From positions 1-64,000 of the forward strand of contig NZ_JANZNQ010000015.1 of assembly GCF_027257955.1 (NCBI RefSeq): a stretch of 64,000 bases of DNA, given 5' to 3'. This DNA comes from Zhongshania aquatica (GTDB taxonomy: Bacteria; Pseudomonadota; Gammaproteobacteria; Pseudomonadales; Spongiibacteraceae). This document shows positions 8,165-16,600 of the stretch, one piece after another; the stretch's first letter is position 1; each line of letters opens with the position of its first letter. Under the pieces are notes generated by a model. It searched no databases. It was given only the letters and a program-made list of their open reading frames with translations, and was not told where the DNA came from. The translations under genes and the position numbers were made by a program.

Positions 8165-9594
8165 ATAATTCGGCGTATACCGACGTTCAAACACTGCAAG
8201 TAAGCTTCAATAGCCAGCGAGCCGCATTTTCAAATGAGCGCATGCCAGACCTTGCAACTCGCCAAGATCGTATCAAGCGCGTTGTTGATTTTATTGTTGA
8301 GCAGCAAGACGATGTGGTTGCCGCAACTATTGCAGATTGGCAGCACAAGCCCGCGGCTTTTATTAAAGCTGTTGAAATTTTACCAGTGATAAATCACGCG
8401 AAAGTAGTACGTAAAAATCTAAAGCAATGGATGCGCGATGAAACGCGGCGGGCAGATTTTCCATTTAATATGGTCGGCGCAAAAACCTATATTAAATATC
8501 AACCTCTAGGTGTAGTTGGGGTAATGGTGCCCTGGAACGGGCCGATTGCTATGGCTTTGGTGGCCGCGATCGATGCCTTTTCTGCCGGTAATCGGGTGAT
8601 GGTAAAAATCTCCGAATTTTCTCCGGCTGCGGCGGCGCTGTTGTCTGAAAAAATACCTCAGTATTTTGAGGCCGCAGAGTTGACTATCGTGACCGGCGAG
8701 GTAGATATCGCCCAAGCTTTTGCAGCGCTACCTTTCGACCACTTGATGTATACCGGCAGCGCGGGAACTGCTAAGCATATTATGGCGGCTGCGGCGAGAA
8801 ATCTCACTCCAGTCACTCTGGAGTTGGGCGGCAAATCTCCAGTAATTGTCGACAGCGATACCGATATGGTTTATGCCGCACAGCGTACGATGAGTGGCCG
8901 ATTAATTAATTCTGGGCAAGGCTGCATAACACCGGACTACGTATTGATTGAAAAACCGCTTTTAGCAGAGTTTCTGGCGGCGGCGAAGGCGGCAGTGGCA
9001 ACAATGTATCCGTTTGAGTCTGCGGGAGAAGACTACGCGTCGATCGCTACAGATGCACATTTCAGGCGGATGAATGAATTACTTGAAGATGCCCGAACTA
9101 AAAATTGTCGCATAGAAGAGATAAATATAGGCGCTGATGCTAGTAAGCGTCAGTTCACGCCCGTCATTATTATTGATCCCCCGGCTGATAGCCGAGTTGC
9201 GCGCGAAGAAATCTTTGGCCCGATTTTGGTGATAAAAACCTGTGATGGTTTACAGGCCGCTATTGACCATATCAACGCGGGAGAGAGGCCGCTTGCGCTC
9301 TACTATTTTGGGGGCGAGAAGGGTAAACAACAGGTTTTGGAGCAAACTCATTCTGGCGGCGTTGCTGTGAACGAAGTCATGATGCAATTGATGATGTCAG
9401 ACTTACCTTTTGGTGGTGTTGGTCATAGTGGTATGGGCAGTTATTGGGGTGGCGGCGCGGGTTATAAGCGCTTCTCTCATGCAAAATCAGTGTTTGAACA
9501 AGGCTGGTACAAGAACATTGCCGCCATGATGGATCCACCCTACGGTAAGACCATTGCTAATATGCTGAAGATGGGTTTGAAAAAACTACGATAA
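8161..9594 (+). CDS. Aldehyde dehydrogenase, coniferyl-aldehyde dehydrogenase type
   Basis: The 477-residue NAD(P)-dependent aldehyde dehydrogenase belongs to the shorter class-3/CALDH branch. Catalytic features are the general base Glu in VTLELGGKSP at about 220 and the nucleophilic Cys in SGQGCITPDYV at about 258; a conserved EEIFGPIL block follows. It overlaps the upstream acyl-CoA dehydrogenase by four bases, so the two are translationally coupled. In context it would oxidise the aldehyde made by the GMC enzyme to the acid before CoA activation. The actual substrate is inferred. Confidence 0.9.
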   Translation: MNNSAYTDVQTLQVSFNSQRAAFSNERMPDLATRQDRIKRVVDFIVEQQDDVVAATIADWQHKPAAFIKAVEILPVINHAKVVRKNLKQWMRDETRRADFPFNMVGAKTYIKYQPLGVVGVMVPWNGPIAMALVAAIDAFSAGNRVMVKISEFSPAAAALLSEKIPQYFEAAELTIVTGEVDIAQAFAALPFDHLMYTGSAGTAKHIMAAAARNLTPVTLELGGKSPVIVDSDTDMVYAAQRTMSGRLINSGQGCITPDYVLIEKPLLAEFLAAAKAAVATMYPFESAGEDYASIATDAHFRRMNELLEDARTKNCRIEEINIGADASKRQFTPVIIIDPPADSRVAREEIFGPILVIKTCDGLQAAIDHINAGERPLALYYFGGEKGKQQVLEQTHSGGVAVNEVMMQLMMSDLPFGGVGHSGMGSYWGGGAGYKRFSHAKSVFEQGWYKNIAAMMDPPYGKTIANMLKMGLKKLR

Positions 9595-9620
9595 AGAATT
9601 GATCGGGAAGATTATTTAAC

Positions 9621-11411
9621 GTGTCAAATTATACTGCGCCTATTCGTGATGTTTTTTTCTCTATGGAAGAAGTAAACGACTTTGTCGCCCATTATCAATA
9701 TCTTTTGTCGGATACTGATTATGATTTCGACGATGTAAAAGCTGCGCTGCCAGAAATAGGTCGCTTTGCGTCTGATATTTTAGCCCCCTTAAACTCAATT
9801 GGTGATGCCGAGGGTGTGAGATGTGAGCGTGGTGAGGTACGCAGTCCTAGTGGCTTCAGCGAAGCTTATCGTCAGTACGTCGAGGGTGGTTGGCCGACTT
9901 TGGCGCAGTCAGAGGAGTTTGGCGGCATGCCGCTGCCGTTCTCAGCAAAGATTGCCGCCGGTGAATTTCTACAATCGGCAAATCAATCTTGGTGTATGTA
10001 TACGGCATTAAATGACGGAGCAATTAAATGCTTAGTTAACTTTGCAACGCCAAATTTGATCACACGCTATGTACCAAAATTGGTAAGTGGAGAGTGGCTG
10101 GCAACTATGTGTTTAACTGAGGCTCAGTGTGGCTCAGATTTAAATCTATTAACGAGCAAGGCAGAGCCTACCGCTAGCGGCAGTTATCGAATTAGTGGTA
10201 CCAAAATTTTTATTTCCTCAGGCGAGCATGATTTCACAGATAATATTGTGCACTTGGTCTTGGCGAGATTGCCGGACGCACCTGCCGGTACCAGAGGCAT
10301 CTCACTTTTCCTTGTCCCAAAACGACTTGTTAATGAGGACTCTAGCCTCGGCGAACTCAATAATGTGAGTTGCCTTTCGACTGAGCATAAAATGGGGCTC
10401 AAGGGCAGTGCGACCTGTGTTATGGCCTTTGATGGCGCAGAAGGCTGGCTAGTGGGAGCGCCTAATCGCGGCTTACAGAATATGTTTGTATTTATTAATA
10501 AATCGCGATTAGGTGTTGGTCAGCAGGCTCAGGGTCAGATCGAAGCCGCGTTTCAAACCTCGCTGATTTACTCTCACGAACGCCGCGCTGGCCGTGCGCC
10601 CGGTGGCGCCGTTAGTCCAGAGAGTGGCGCAGATGCGTTGATACATCAGCCTGATATTTGCCGAATGCTAATGAGCCAAAAGGCGATTGCCGAAGGTGGC
10701 CGCGCGCTGATTCACTGGTGTGCTAAATACGTGGATATCAGCGATTTGGGCAATGCTGCTGAGCAGGGTGAGGCAGAGCAATTATTAGGGTTACTCATTC
10801 CGATCACCAAAGGTTGCCTATCCGAGCTCGCCAGTGAGATGACTGACTACGGTGTGCAAATTCTCGGTGGCCATGGTTATGTTACTGAATGGGGATTGGA
10901 GCAAAGGGTGCGGGACGTGCGGGTGACGCGCATATACGAAGGTACAACCGGTATTCAAGGGATTGACCTGCTCGCTCGAAAAATAACGGGTCGTGGTCGT
11001 CCTGCCTTTCAAAAACTTATCGATATTATGTTGTCGGTTTGTAGTGATGATGCGTCTGAAAAAGTGAAACCATTACAGCGCCAACTTACTCAGGCAATTG
11101 CGCAATGGCGAGAGCTTACAGACGACTTAGAGATAAAGGCCGAGCATGACAGTACGCTATTGTCGGCAATCGCAGTGGATTACTTGATGATAGCTGGTTA
11201 CATAAGTTTGGGTTATATGTGGTTAAAGGCTGCGGTCGTCGCTGACAACACTTTAGTGAAAGCGCAAACCACCGAGCCTGATTTTTACCGCGCAAAGCTG
11301 CAAACGGCGCAGTTTTATTTTGATAAAATATTACCTCGGATCGAGCTGCATACGGCGGTGATTGGCAACGGCGCGCTGAACTGTGATTTGGCGTTGAGTT
11401 TGCCTGCGTAA
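9621..11411 (+). CDS. Large acyl-CoA dehydrogenase (about 600 aa, DmdC/FadE5-like)
   Basis: The 596-residue protein belongs to the long acyl-CoA dehydrogenase group, with an extra N-terminal helical segment and a C-terminal extension after the core. Visible motifs are TMCLTEAQCGSDL (FAD/substrate loop) and GGHGYVTEWGLEQRVRD followed by RIYEGTTGIQG, whose Glu is the catalytic base of this group. Start ATG (some 27 bases after the aldehyde dehydrogenase stop) is the last of the plus operon. It probably desaturates a CoA ester of the same pathway. The bidirectional terminator at 11531-11570 closes the operon. Confidence 0.9.
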   Translation: MSNYTAPIRDVFFSMEEVNDFVAHYQYLLSDTDYDFDDVKAALPEIGRFASDILAPLNSIGDAEGVRCERGEVRSPSGFSEAYRQYVEGGWPTLAQSEEFGGMPLPFSAKIAAGEFLQSANQSWCMYTALNDGAIKCLVNFATPNLITRYVPKLVSGEWLATMCLTEAQCGSDLNLLTSKAEPTASGSYRISGTKIFISSGEHDFTDNIVHLVLARLPDAPAGTRGISLFLVPKRLVNEDSSLGELNNVSCLSTEHKMGLKGSATCVMAFDGAEGWLVGAPNRGLQNMFVFINKSRLGVGQQAQGQIEAAFQTSLIYSHERRAGRAPGGAVSPESGADALIHQPDICRMLMSQKAIAEGGRALIHWCAKYVDISDLGNAAEQGEAEQLLGLLIPITKGCLSELASEMTDYGVQILGGHGYVTEWGLEQRVRDVRVTRIYEGTTGIQGIDLLARKITGRGRPAFQKLIDIMLSVCSDDASEKVKPLQRQLTQAIAQWRELTDDLEIKAEHDSTLLSAIAVDYLMIAGYISLGYMWLKAAVVADNTLVKAQTTEPDFYRAKLQTAQFYFDKILPRIELHTAVIGNGALNCDLALSLPA

Positions 11412-11530
11412 AAGTGAGGCACTCACCCAGCCATATTTGTATGTTGCGTAAGTTCAATGATATTCAGCGTAAGATTTTAGCAAACACGGCACTGAGTTTA
11501 TGCGAGTAGGATGCTAAATTTAGCGTCCAT

Positions 11531-11570
11531 AAAAAAACCGGCCCTTGCTAAAGCAGAGGCCGGTTTTTTT
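11531..11570. terminator. Bidirectional intrinsic terminator between convergent operons
   Basis: The inverted repeat AAAAAAACCGGCC ... GGCCGGTTTTTTT has a 14-base loop, with an A-run before and a T-run after. It can therefore terminate both the plus operon ending at 11411 and the minus-strand TonB receptor gene ending at 11630. Confidence 0.88.
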
Positions 11571-11629
11571 TATTTATTTCCCGAGCAGAAAATGATCCTG
11601 AACGGAAGGCGTGAACAGTACAGTAAGCG

Positions 11630-13801
11630 CTAGAAACGTACCGCTAAAGAAACGCCATATGTCGCTGGAGTTCCGTATTGCTGCAGCATTCCCGCGCTTT
11701 GTCCTAGCACTTGCACTAAATACTCCTCATCTGTCACGTTGTTGGCGTAAACCGCTACCGTGTAGTTATCGGATGCAGGTGTCCAAGAGGCTCGCAGATT
11801 TAGTAAGCCATAGGCATCCTGGTGGGTGTCATTAGCAGCGTCAAAGTAGAATTTAGAGCTGTAATAATAACTGCTGTTCAAATTTAGCAAGCCATTTTTT
11901 AAAGGGCGTTCATAATTTAGTGACAGGTTTGCCGTCAGCTCAGGAGTGCGCAGCAAATCATTGCCGGTCGCGTCGACGTCACCAGTGCCATACGGGTCAC
12001 CAGGATTACCTGTGCCCAAATACGCTGGCGCATTCTTAAAATCGTCGTATTCAGATTTGGTGTATGCAATATTCAGGTCAGCGCGGAATTGCTCACTAAA
12101 TGCATAACCTAGTTGCGAATCCAGACCGTAAATTGTCGCCTCTGCGGCGTTAACCAACACCGATCCTGCACCTACAAAGCGATTTACCTGCAACTCGGAA
12201 TAGTCGTAATAAAACGCGGCCAGATCGGCGCTCCACTGGTTGCGCTGGGTCTTGTAACCCAGTTCATACGCAAGGATTTCTTCTGGGTCTACTGGTACCG
12301 TACTAAAACCTGCCGGATTGAACACGCCTGATTTGTAGCCCTCGGTAATAGAGGCGTACACTGAGCTATCGTCATCAAGCGAGTAGCGCAACACCGCTCT
12401 TGGTGAGAGTTTCTCGAACGTCTCTTCAGCCTCGGTGTAGGGAATACTGTTTGGCACACTCTCAAAATTAACCCGCATGGTATCTTCACTGTACCGAGCC
12501 CCCAAGGTCAGTGTTAATAGTTCTGTCAAATCGTAGCTGCCGTCAATAAAAATGGCCTTGGCTTCTGTCTTCTGGCCATTGGCAAACGCATTGGGTACTG
12601 CGAAACCGCCTTGCACGGCATTAAAGAAGGGGAACTGGGTGTCGTCTTTAAAGTAGTAGGCACCAACCACCCATTGCAGTGGGCCTTCACCACGTGAGGT
12701 CAAATTTAACTCTTGGGAGAAGCTGTCCGCCTCAACCTGAAAATGTCCGTGGAAAATCGGCAAGTCAGACAGATCGTAATCTTGCCTATAAACAACCGTT
12801 TCGTCGTGGTAGCCGGTATACGACGTTAACACCATATTGTCGAAATCTTTTTCGATTTTAAGCGTAACGTCATCGGTTTTTGCGGTAAATCCCAGTTCTG
12901 CATCGGAGGCAATGGACCCACGCTTTGTATAAACCGGCTTTGTATAAGGCTGATTACCATTTAATTCGCTGACAGTCGGTGCGCCGGGAAAGCCTGCAGT
13001 AGGCGCATCTGGATCATTCACCAGTGCTCTACCTTCATAGGCGTTTAGGGAGTTAGGACTGCCATCATCCCGGTCGGTGTGTGCGTATGATAGGAGTATT
13101 GATAAGCTGTCACTGGGTTCAAATAAGCCCTTTAGGCGTGCGCCCCAATTGTCTTTTGTATCGACGTCTTCGCCGGTAATTTCATTATCGACAAAACCAT
13201 CGCTTTTATGGATATAAGTCGAAACACCAACTGCTACCTTGTCAGTTAGTCCTCGAGAGCCAGTAAATGTGGTGCGTATATCATTGTAACGACCATAACT
13301 GAGTTTAAGTTCGCCCTCGGGCTCGTAACTCGGGACACTGGTAGTAATAATGATAGCGCCGCCAGTGGCATTGCGACCAAAGAGCGTTCCTTGTGGCCCT
13401 TTTAGCACTTGGACCGAATCGATATCAGCCATTTCAAAAGCACTAGTTAATGCGCTTGCTCGGTATATACCATCGACGTATGTTGCGACCGACGCACTCA
13501 AGCCAGGTCCTGCAACAGAGCTACCTATACCTCGAATAGTTGGCTGAGAAAAACCGCCAGATAAATCAAGACGAAGACCTGGTACTGTCTGGCCAAGATC
13601 CTGAACATCCATTATACCCGCCTGTTCTAGCTGGTCACCGGTAGCGCTATCAATAGAAATAGGTACGTCAACATTTCGCTCCGATCGCTTTTGTGCGGTG
13701 ACCACAACTTCTTCAAGCATCGTTTCCGCAATGACCGATTGAGTGATTAGCAAGGGCGCGGATAAAAGAACGGCATGGGATAATTTAAAATACTGCTTCA
13801 T
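11630..13801 (-). CDS. TonB-dependent outer-membrane receptor
   Basis: The 723-residue receptor has a signal peptide at 1-25 (cut after VIA), a TonB box at about 29-38 (EEVVVTAQKR), a plug domain with the VQVLKGPQGTLFGRNATGG signature at about 130-150, and a 22-stranded barrel ending in the aromatic C-terminus VRF. It imports large or scarce substrates using TonB energy. Receptors of this subtype are common beside steroid, terpene and hydrocarbon genes, so it may bring in the substrate of the neighbouring catabolic operons. No siderophore genes adjoin it. The gene is monocistronic, and a palindrome lies upstream at 13875-13896. Confidence 0.93.
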   Translation of the reverse strand: MKQYFKLSHAVLLSAPLLITQSVIAETMLEEVVVTAQKRSERNVDVPISIDSATGDQLEQAGIMDVQDLGQTVPGLRLDLSGGFSQPTIRGIGSSVAGPGLSASVATYVDGIYRASALTSAFEMADIDSVQVLKGPQGTLFGRNATGGAIIITTSVPSYEPEGELKLSYGRYNDIRTTFTGSRGLTDKVAVGVSTYIHKSDGFVDNEITGEDVDTKDNWGARLKGLFEPSDSLSILLSYAHTDRDDGSPNSLNAYEGRALVNDPDAPTAGFPGAPTVSELNGNQPYTKPVYTKRGSIASDAELGFTAKTDDVTLKIEKDFDNMVLTSYTGYHDETVVYRQDYDLSDLPIFHGHFQVEADSFSQELNLTSRGEGPLQWVVGAYYFKDDTQFPFFNAVQGGFAVPNAFANGQKTEAKAIFIDGSYDLTELLTLTLGARYSEDTMRVNFESVPNSIPYTEAEETFEKLSPRAVLRYSLDDDSSVYASITEGYKSGVFNPAGFSTVPVDPEEILAYELGYKTQRNQWSADLAAFYYDYSELQVNRFVGAGSVLVNAAEATIYGLDSQLGYAFSEQFRADLNIAYTKSEYDDFKNAPAYLGTGNPGDPYGTGDVDATGNDLLRTPELTANLSLNYERPLKNGLLNLNSSYYYSSKFYFDAANDTHQDAYGLLNLRASWTPASDNYTVAVYANNVTDEEYLVQVLGQSAGMLQQYGTPATYGVSLAVRF

Positions 13802-14522
13802 ACAGGTAACTCTCCAGCGATTATTATCGTTTTTTGCACGGCACTACACCGTCTTTCGGTGAGCACACGGCGGCATTAATTAGATGATTAATTAATTCTA
13901 ATAACATTAGTTAAGTGAGCTTGAAACATCAAGTTATTTCCGTGAGTAAATATACGTATTGGCAACAATAAAAAATTAACGTTGAGACTTATTGGCTAGA
14001 AATTATCTCCGGTATGCTACTGATTAAGTTGAATATTCATAATTATTTCAAGACTATTTTTCCGGTTAATCTGGCATCGCCGCCCTAGCTTTAGTAACTA
14101 TCTAAACTGGTATGTCGCACGCCTGCGTAGGGAAAATTTGATAGATTCGCCAACGGACATAGCCTGATTTAGAGCCAAAGTAATTTGACGGGTATCATCA
14201 TAAAGATGAGTTAGCGATTCCCACATATTTTAGACATCGGAGTTTTCTAGACTAATTAGTCGATACGTCGAAAATGTTTAGCAAATACATAGTGATATGT
14301 GGTTTTAAAATACGGGTGTCGCCGCCCAATATTTGCTATCACATTTACATTAGGAATTTGAACGGTTAAGTGACGGAGCTATAGGTCTGAGTCCCGTCGG
14401 TTTTTTGCCCAGCGATGGCTATCGATTACGAAGCAAGCTACAGAGATTCAATACAAGCAGCCAACATTACTTTTTAACTTGAGCAGGCTAATACGATTAA
14501 TTTCCCGGTAAGGCAGCATTCC
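13802..14522. other. Intergenic region upstream of the TonB receptor gene
   Basis: About 720 AT-rich bases without a credible ORF. The part next to the receptor gene holds the inverted repeat ATTAATTA-N6-TAATTAAT at 13875-13896 and the string ACATTAGTTAA at 13904-13914, both possible operator elements. Further left nothing recognisable was seen: no tRNA, no strong terminator hairpin, no repeat. It might hold an undetected small RNA or degraded gene. Confidence 0.45.
13875..13896. promoter_or_regulatory. Palindrome upstream of the TonB receptor, possible operator
   Basis: The perfect 8-bp arms ATTAATTA and TAATTAAT are separated by GATGAT, about 75 bases upstream of the receptor start. The size fits a dimeric repressor site, but the AT-rich composition makes chance palindromes likely. 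Confidence 0.35.
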
Positions 14523-15296
14523 TTATTTAAATGTCAGTAATTGTTCAGGTGTATCGCTAAAGTCGCGGCTGGGGTTGTGGATGCGCTTGCCGTAGTGAAT
14601 ACGCTGTTCAGAGTAGCTGTGACAAATGTTCACGCCGGGGCCAAAACTGTCGGCGGGGGTACCGGCAATCGCGGCCATATTCCAGCGCCGTGCACCGGCG
14701 ACCATAATCCCCTTTTGCAAGGCTTTGGCGCAGTTGAGCACGGTGCCCTCAAAATGGGTATGCATATGCCGATAAAAACCTTTATACAATGCTATTCCCT
14801 TTAATTCTGCAGGGCTGTCAATGCTATCGTCGCGGATTAGCCAATGGTGAATTAGGGTGTCGTCTAGGTATATTGCGGCGTCAAGTACACCGTCTTTTTC
14901 GTCGGCGACAATCACATCATAGCGACGTTGGTTTTTACCACTTAGCGCAAAAGAAATGCTCAGCGTGGTCATATCAAAGAGATGAGTGCAGTGGCTATTG
15001 GGTGGTGTGTGCTTTGCATAAACGCGGCCATCACTTTGCAATTCTAGGCCCTTAAATGCGTGTAGGTGCATAGGCGCTGATGTGCAAATATCGATGGGTG
15101 CGCGCAGTACTTCGCCACTAATATCGCTAATGGTATTGCGATCGACAGTGAGGGTGATCTGCATGGCGTGTGAGCAATCTTCGAGTTGGCACTCTATTTG
15201 GTTTTTGTTATTTCGTCGTATTTGTATTCGACGGCGAAAAACGCCGCTGCCGTAATCTGGATTTAGCGGGATATTCGCTTTATTCGGATTTCTCAT
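14523..15296 (-). CDS. DUF2889 family protein
   Basis: The 257-residue cytosolic protein has no signal peptide or membrane segment. It fits the DUF2889 pattern: an N-terminal RRRIQIRR-like stretch, a block around ISGEVLRAPIDICTSAP, and CTHLFDMTTL near the middle with conserved Cys-Thr-His. The function of the family is unknown. Members are often seen among aromatic or steroid degradation genes, and here it lies between a TonB receptor and acyl-CoA dehydrogenase genes. Start ATG at 15296. It is transcribed in the same direction as the genes at 15368-18133 and may be the last gene of that operon. Confidence 0.72.
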   Translation of the reverse strand: MRNPNKANIPLNPDYGSGVFRRRIQIRRNNKNQIECQLEDCSHAMQITLTVDRNTISDISGEVLRAPIDICTSAPMHLHAFKGLELQSDGRVYAKHTPPNSHCTHLFDMTTLSISFALSGKNQRRYDVIVADEKDGVLDAAIYLDDTLIHHWLIRDDSIDSPAELKGIALYKGFYRHMHTHFEGTVLNCAKALQKGIMVAGARRWNMAAIAGTPADSFGPGVNICHSYSEQRIHYGKRIHNPSRDFSDTPEQLLTFK

Positions 15297-15367
15297 TGTT
15301 TTGTGTCAACACCTCTAAACCGGCTTGCCAATATAGTGCATAGAATTGGTGATTGGCTATTTAGAAC

Positions 15368-16591
15368 TCATAGCCCCAGCGCGAGTTTGGCGAGTATGTT
15401 TTTCTGAATTTCATTGGAGCCCGCGTAAATACTTCCGGCGCGCTCGTTTAAATAGCGCAGGGGGGCAATTGCGGCAAATCCCGGGCCGTACACCTTGCTT
15501 GCATGGGGGTAGTGGACTGTGCCACCGGGGCGCGCTGCTTGGGGCTGAAAACTATTCCCGTAGTGTCCGGCCGCATCTAAGGCTAACTCGGTAACGGTTT
15601 GTTGTAGTTCAGTTCCCAAAATCTTCATCACCGAGGCGTTCGTGCCAGGTGATTGTCCCTGCGATAGCAGGCAAAGTGTTTGCAGTTCATAGATTTCAAG
15701 GATGTTGGCTTGGATCTCTGCGTTCGCGAGCTTGGCGGCAAACAAAGGTTCGTCGAGCACGCTGGCGGCGATGTCGCTGGCGCTTGTTGCGGCAAACTGG
15801 CGAATCTCCTCAAGGCGCACTTTAATCAGCGGCGCGTAGGCTGAGCCACCGCGTTCAAATTCCAGGAGGTATTTTGCCACCGTCCAGCCCTCGTCGATAT
15901 TGCCGATAATATTGGCTTTGGGCACCCGCACATTGTTGAAAAACACCTGATTTTGAATGTGCTCGCCAGATAAGCCGATGATCGGCTTTACTTCAACGCC
16001 AGGCGTGTTCATGTCGATGAGAATAAAGGTAATGCCTTTTTGCGGACGGTCTGTCTTGCTGGTTCTTACTAAGCAGAAAATCCAATTGGCTTCGTCAGCG
16101 TGGGTCTGCCATATTTTTCCGCCGTTGCAAATCAGGTGATCGCCATCTTCAACGGCAGGCATTTGTAATGAGGCAAGGTCTGAGCCTGCGTTGGGCTCGG
16201 AGTAGCCCTGACACCAAAAATGCTCACCACTGAGCATTTTGGGCAGGAAGAAGGCTTTTTGCGCCTCGGTGCCGAAGGCGATTAGCGCAGGCGCGCACAT
16301 CTGAATGCCCATTGGCGAGGTGGGCGGGGCACCTGCTGCGGCTTTTTCACTGGCAAATATATAGTGCTGTGCGGGTGTCCAATCGCAGCCGCCATATTCT
16401 GGTGGCCAAGCCGGCGCCAGCCAGCCTTTATCATATAGAATTTTTTGCCAACGCATTGACGCATCGTGCTCAGCATAGACACTGCTCATTAGTCGACCAG
16501 CATTGAGTAAGTCGTCGTTGAGATTTTCGAGGAGAAAGTGTCTTACGTCATCGCGGAATTTAAGTTCGCTGATACTCCATTCTATATTCAT
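15368..16591 (-). CDS. Acyl-CoA dehydrogenase (PimC/large-subunit type)
   Basis: The 407-residue acyl-CoA dehydrogenase carries WCQGYSEPNAGSDLASL (substrate/FAD loop) and ends with the block RYLNERAGSIYAGSNEIQKN. In this PimC/FadE17-like group the Glu base is usually replaced or shifted, as appears here with the YAGSNEIQ pattern. Family members act on dicarboxylic, cyclic or side-chain CoA esters, often as heteromers with a PimD-type subunit such as the 6998-8164 product. The gene follows the TLP1-like gene by nine bases in the same operon. Start ATG at 16591. Confidence 0.9.
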   Translation of the reverse strand: MNIEWSISELKFRDDVRHFLLENLNDDLLNAGRLMSSVYAEHDASMRWQKILYDKGWLAPAWPPEYGGCDWTPAQHYIFASEKAAAGAPPTSPMGIQMCAPALIAFGTEAQKAFFLPKMLSGEHFWCQGYSEPNAGSDLASLQMPAVEDGDHLICNGGKIWQTHADEANWIFCLVRTSKTDRPQKGITFILIDMNTPGVEVKPIIGLSGEHIQNQVFFNNVRVPKANIIGNIDEGWTVAKYLLEFERGGSAYAPLIKVRLEEIRQFAATSASDIAASVLDEPLFAAKLANAEIQANILEIYELQTLCLLSQGQSPGTNASVMKILGTELQQTVTELALDAAGHYGNSFQPQAARPGGTVHYPHASKVYGPGFAAIAPLRYLNERAGSIYAGSNEIQKNILAKLALGL

Positions 16592-16600
16592 ACTTTGCCC

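Noticed and set aside
13802-14522. tRNA or structured RNA in the long gap before the TonB receptor
   Set aside because: No cloverleaf arms or CCA end were found, and no strong terminator follows any stretch.
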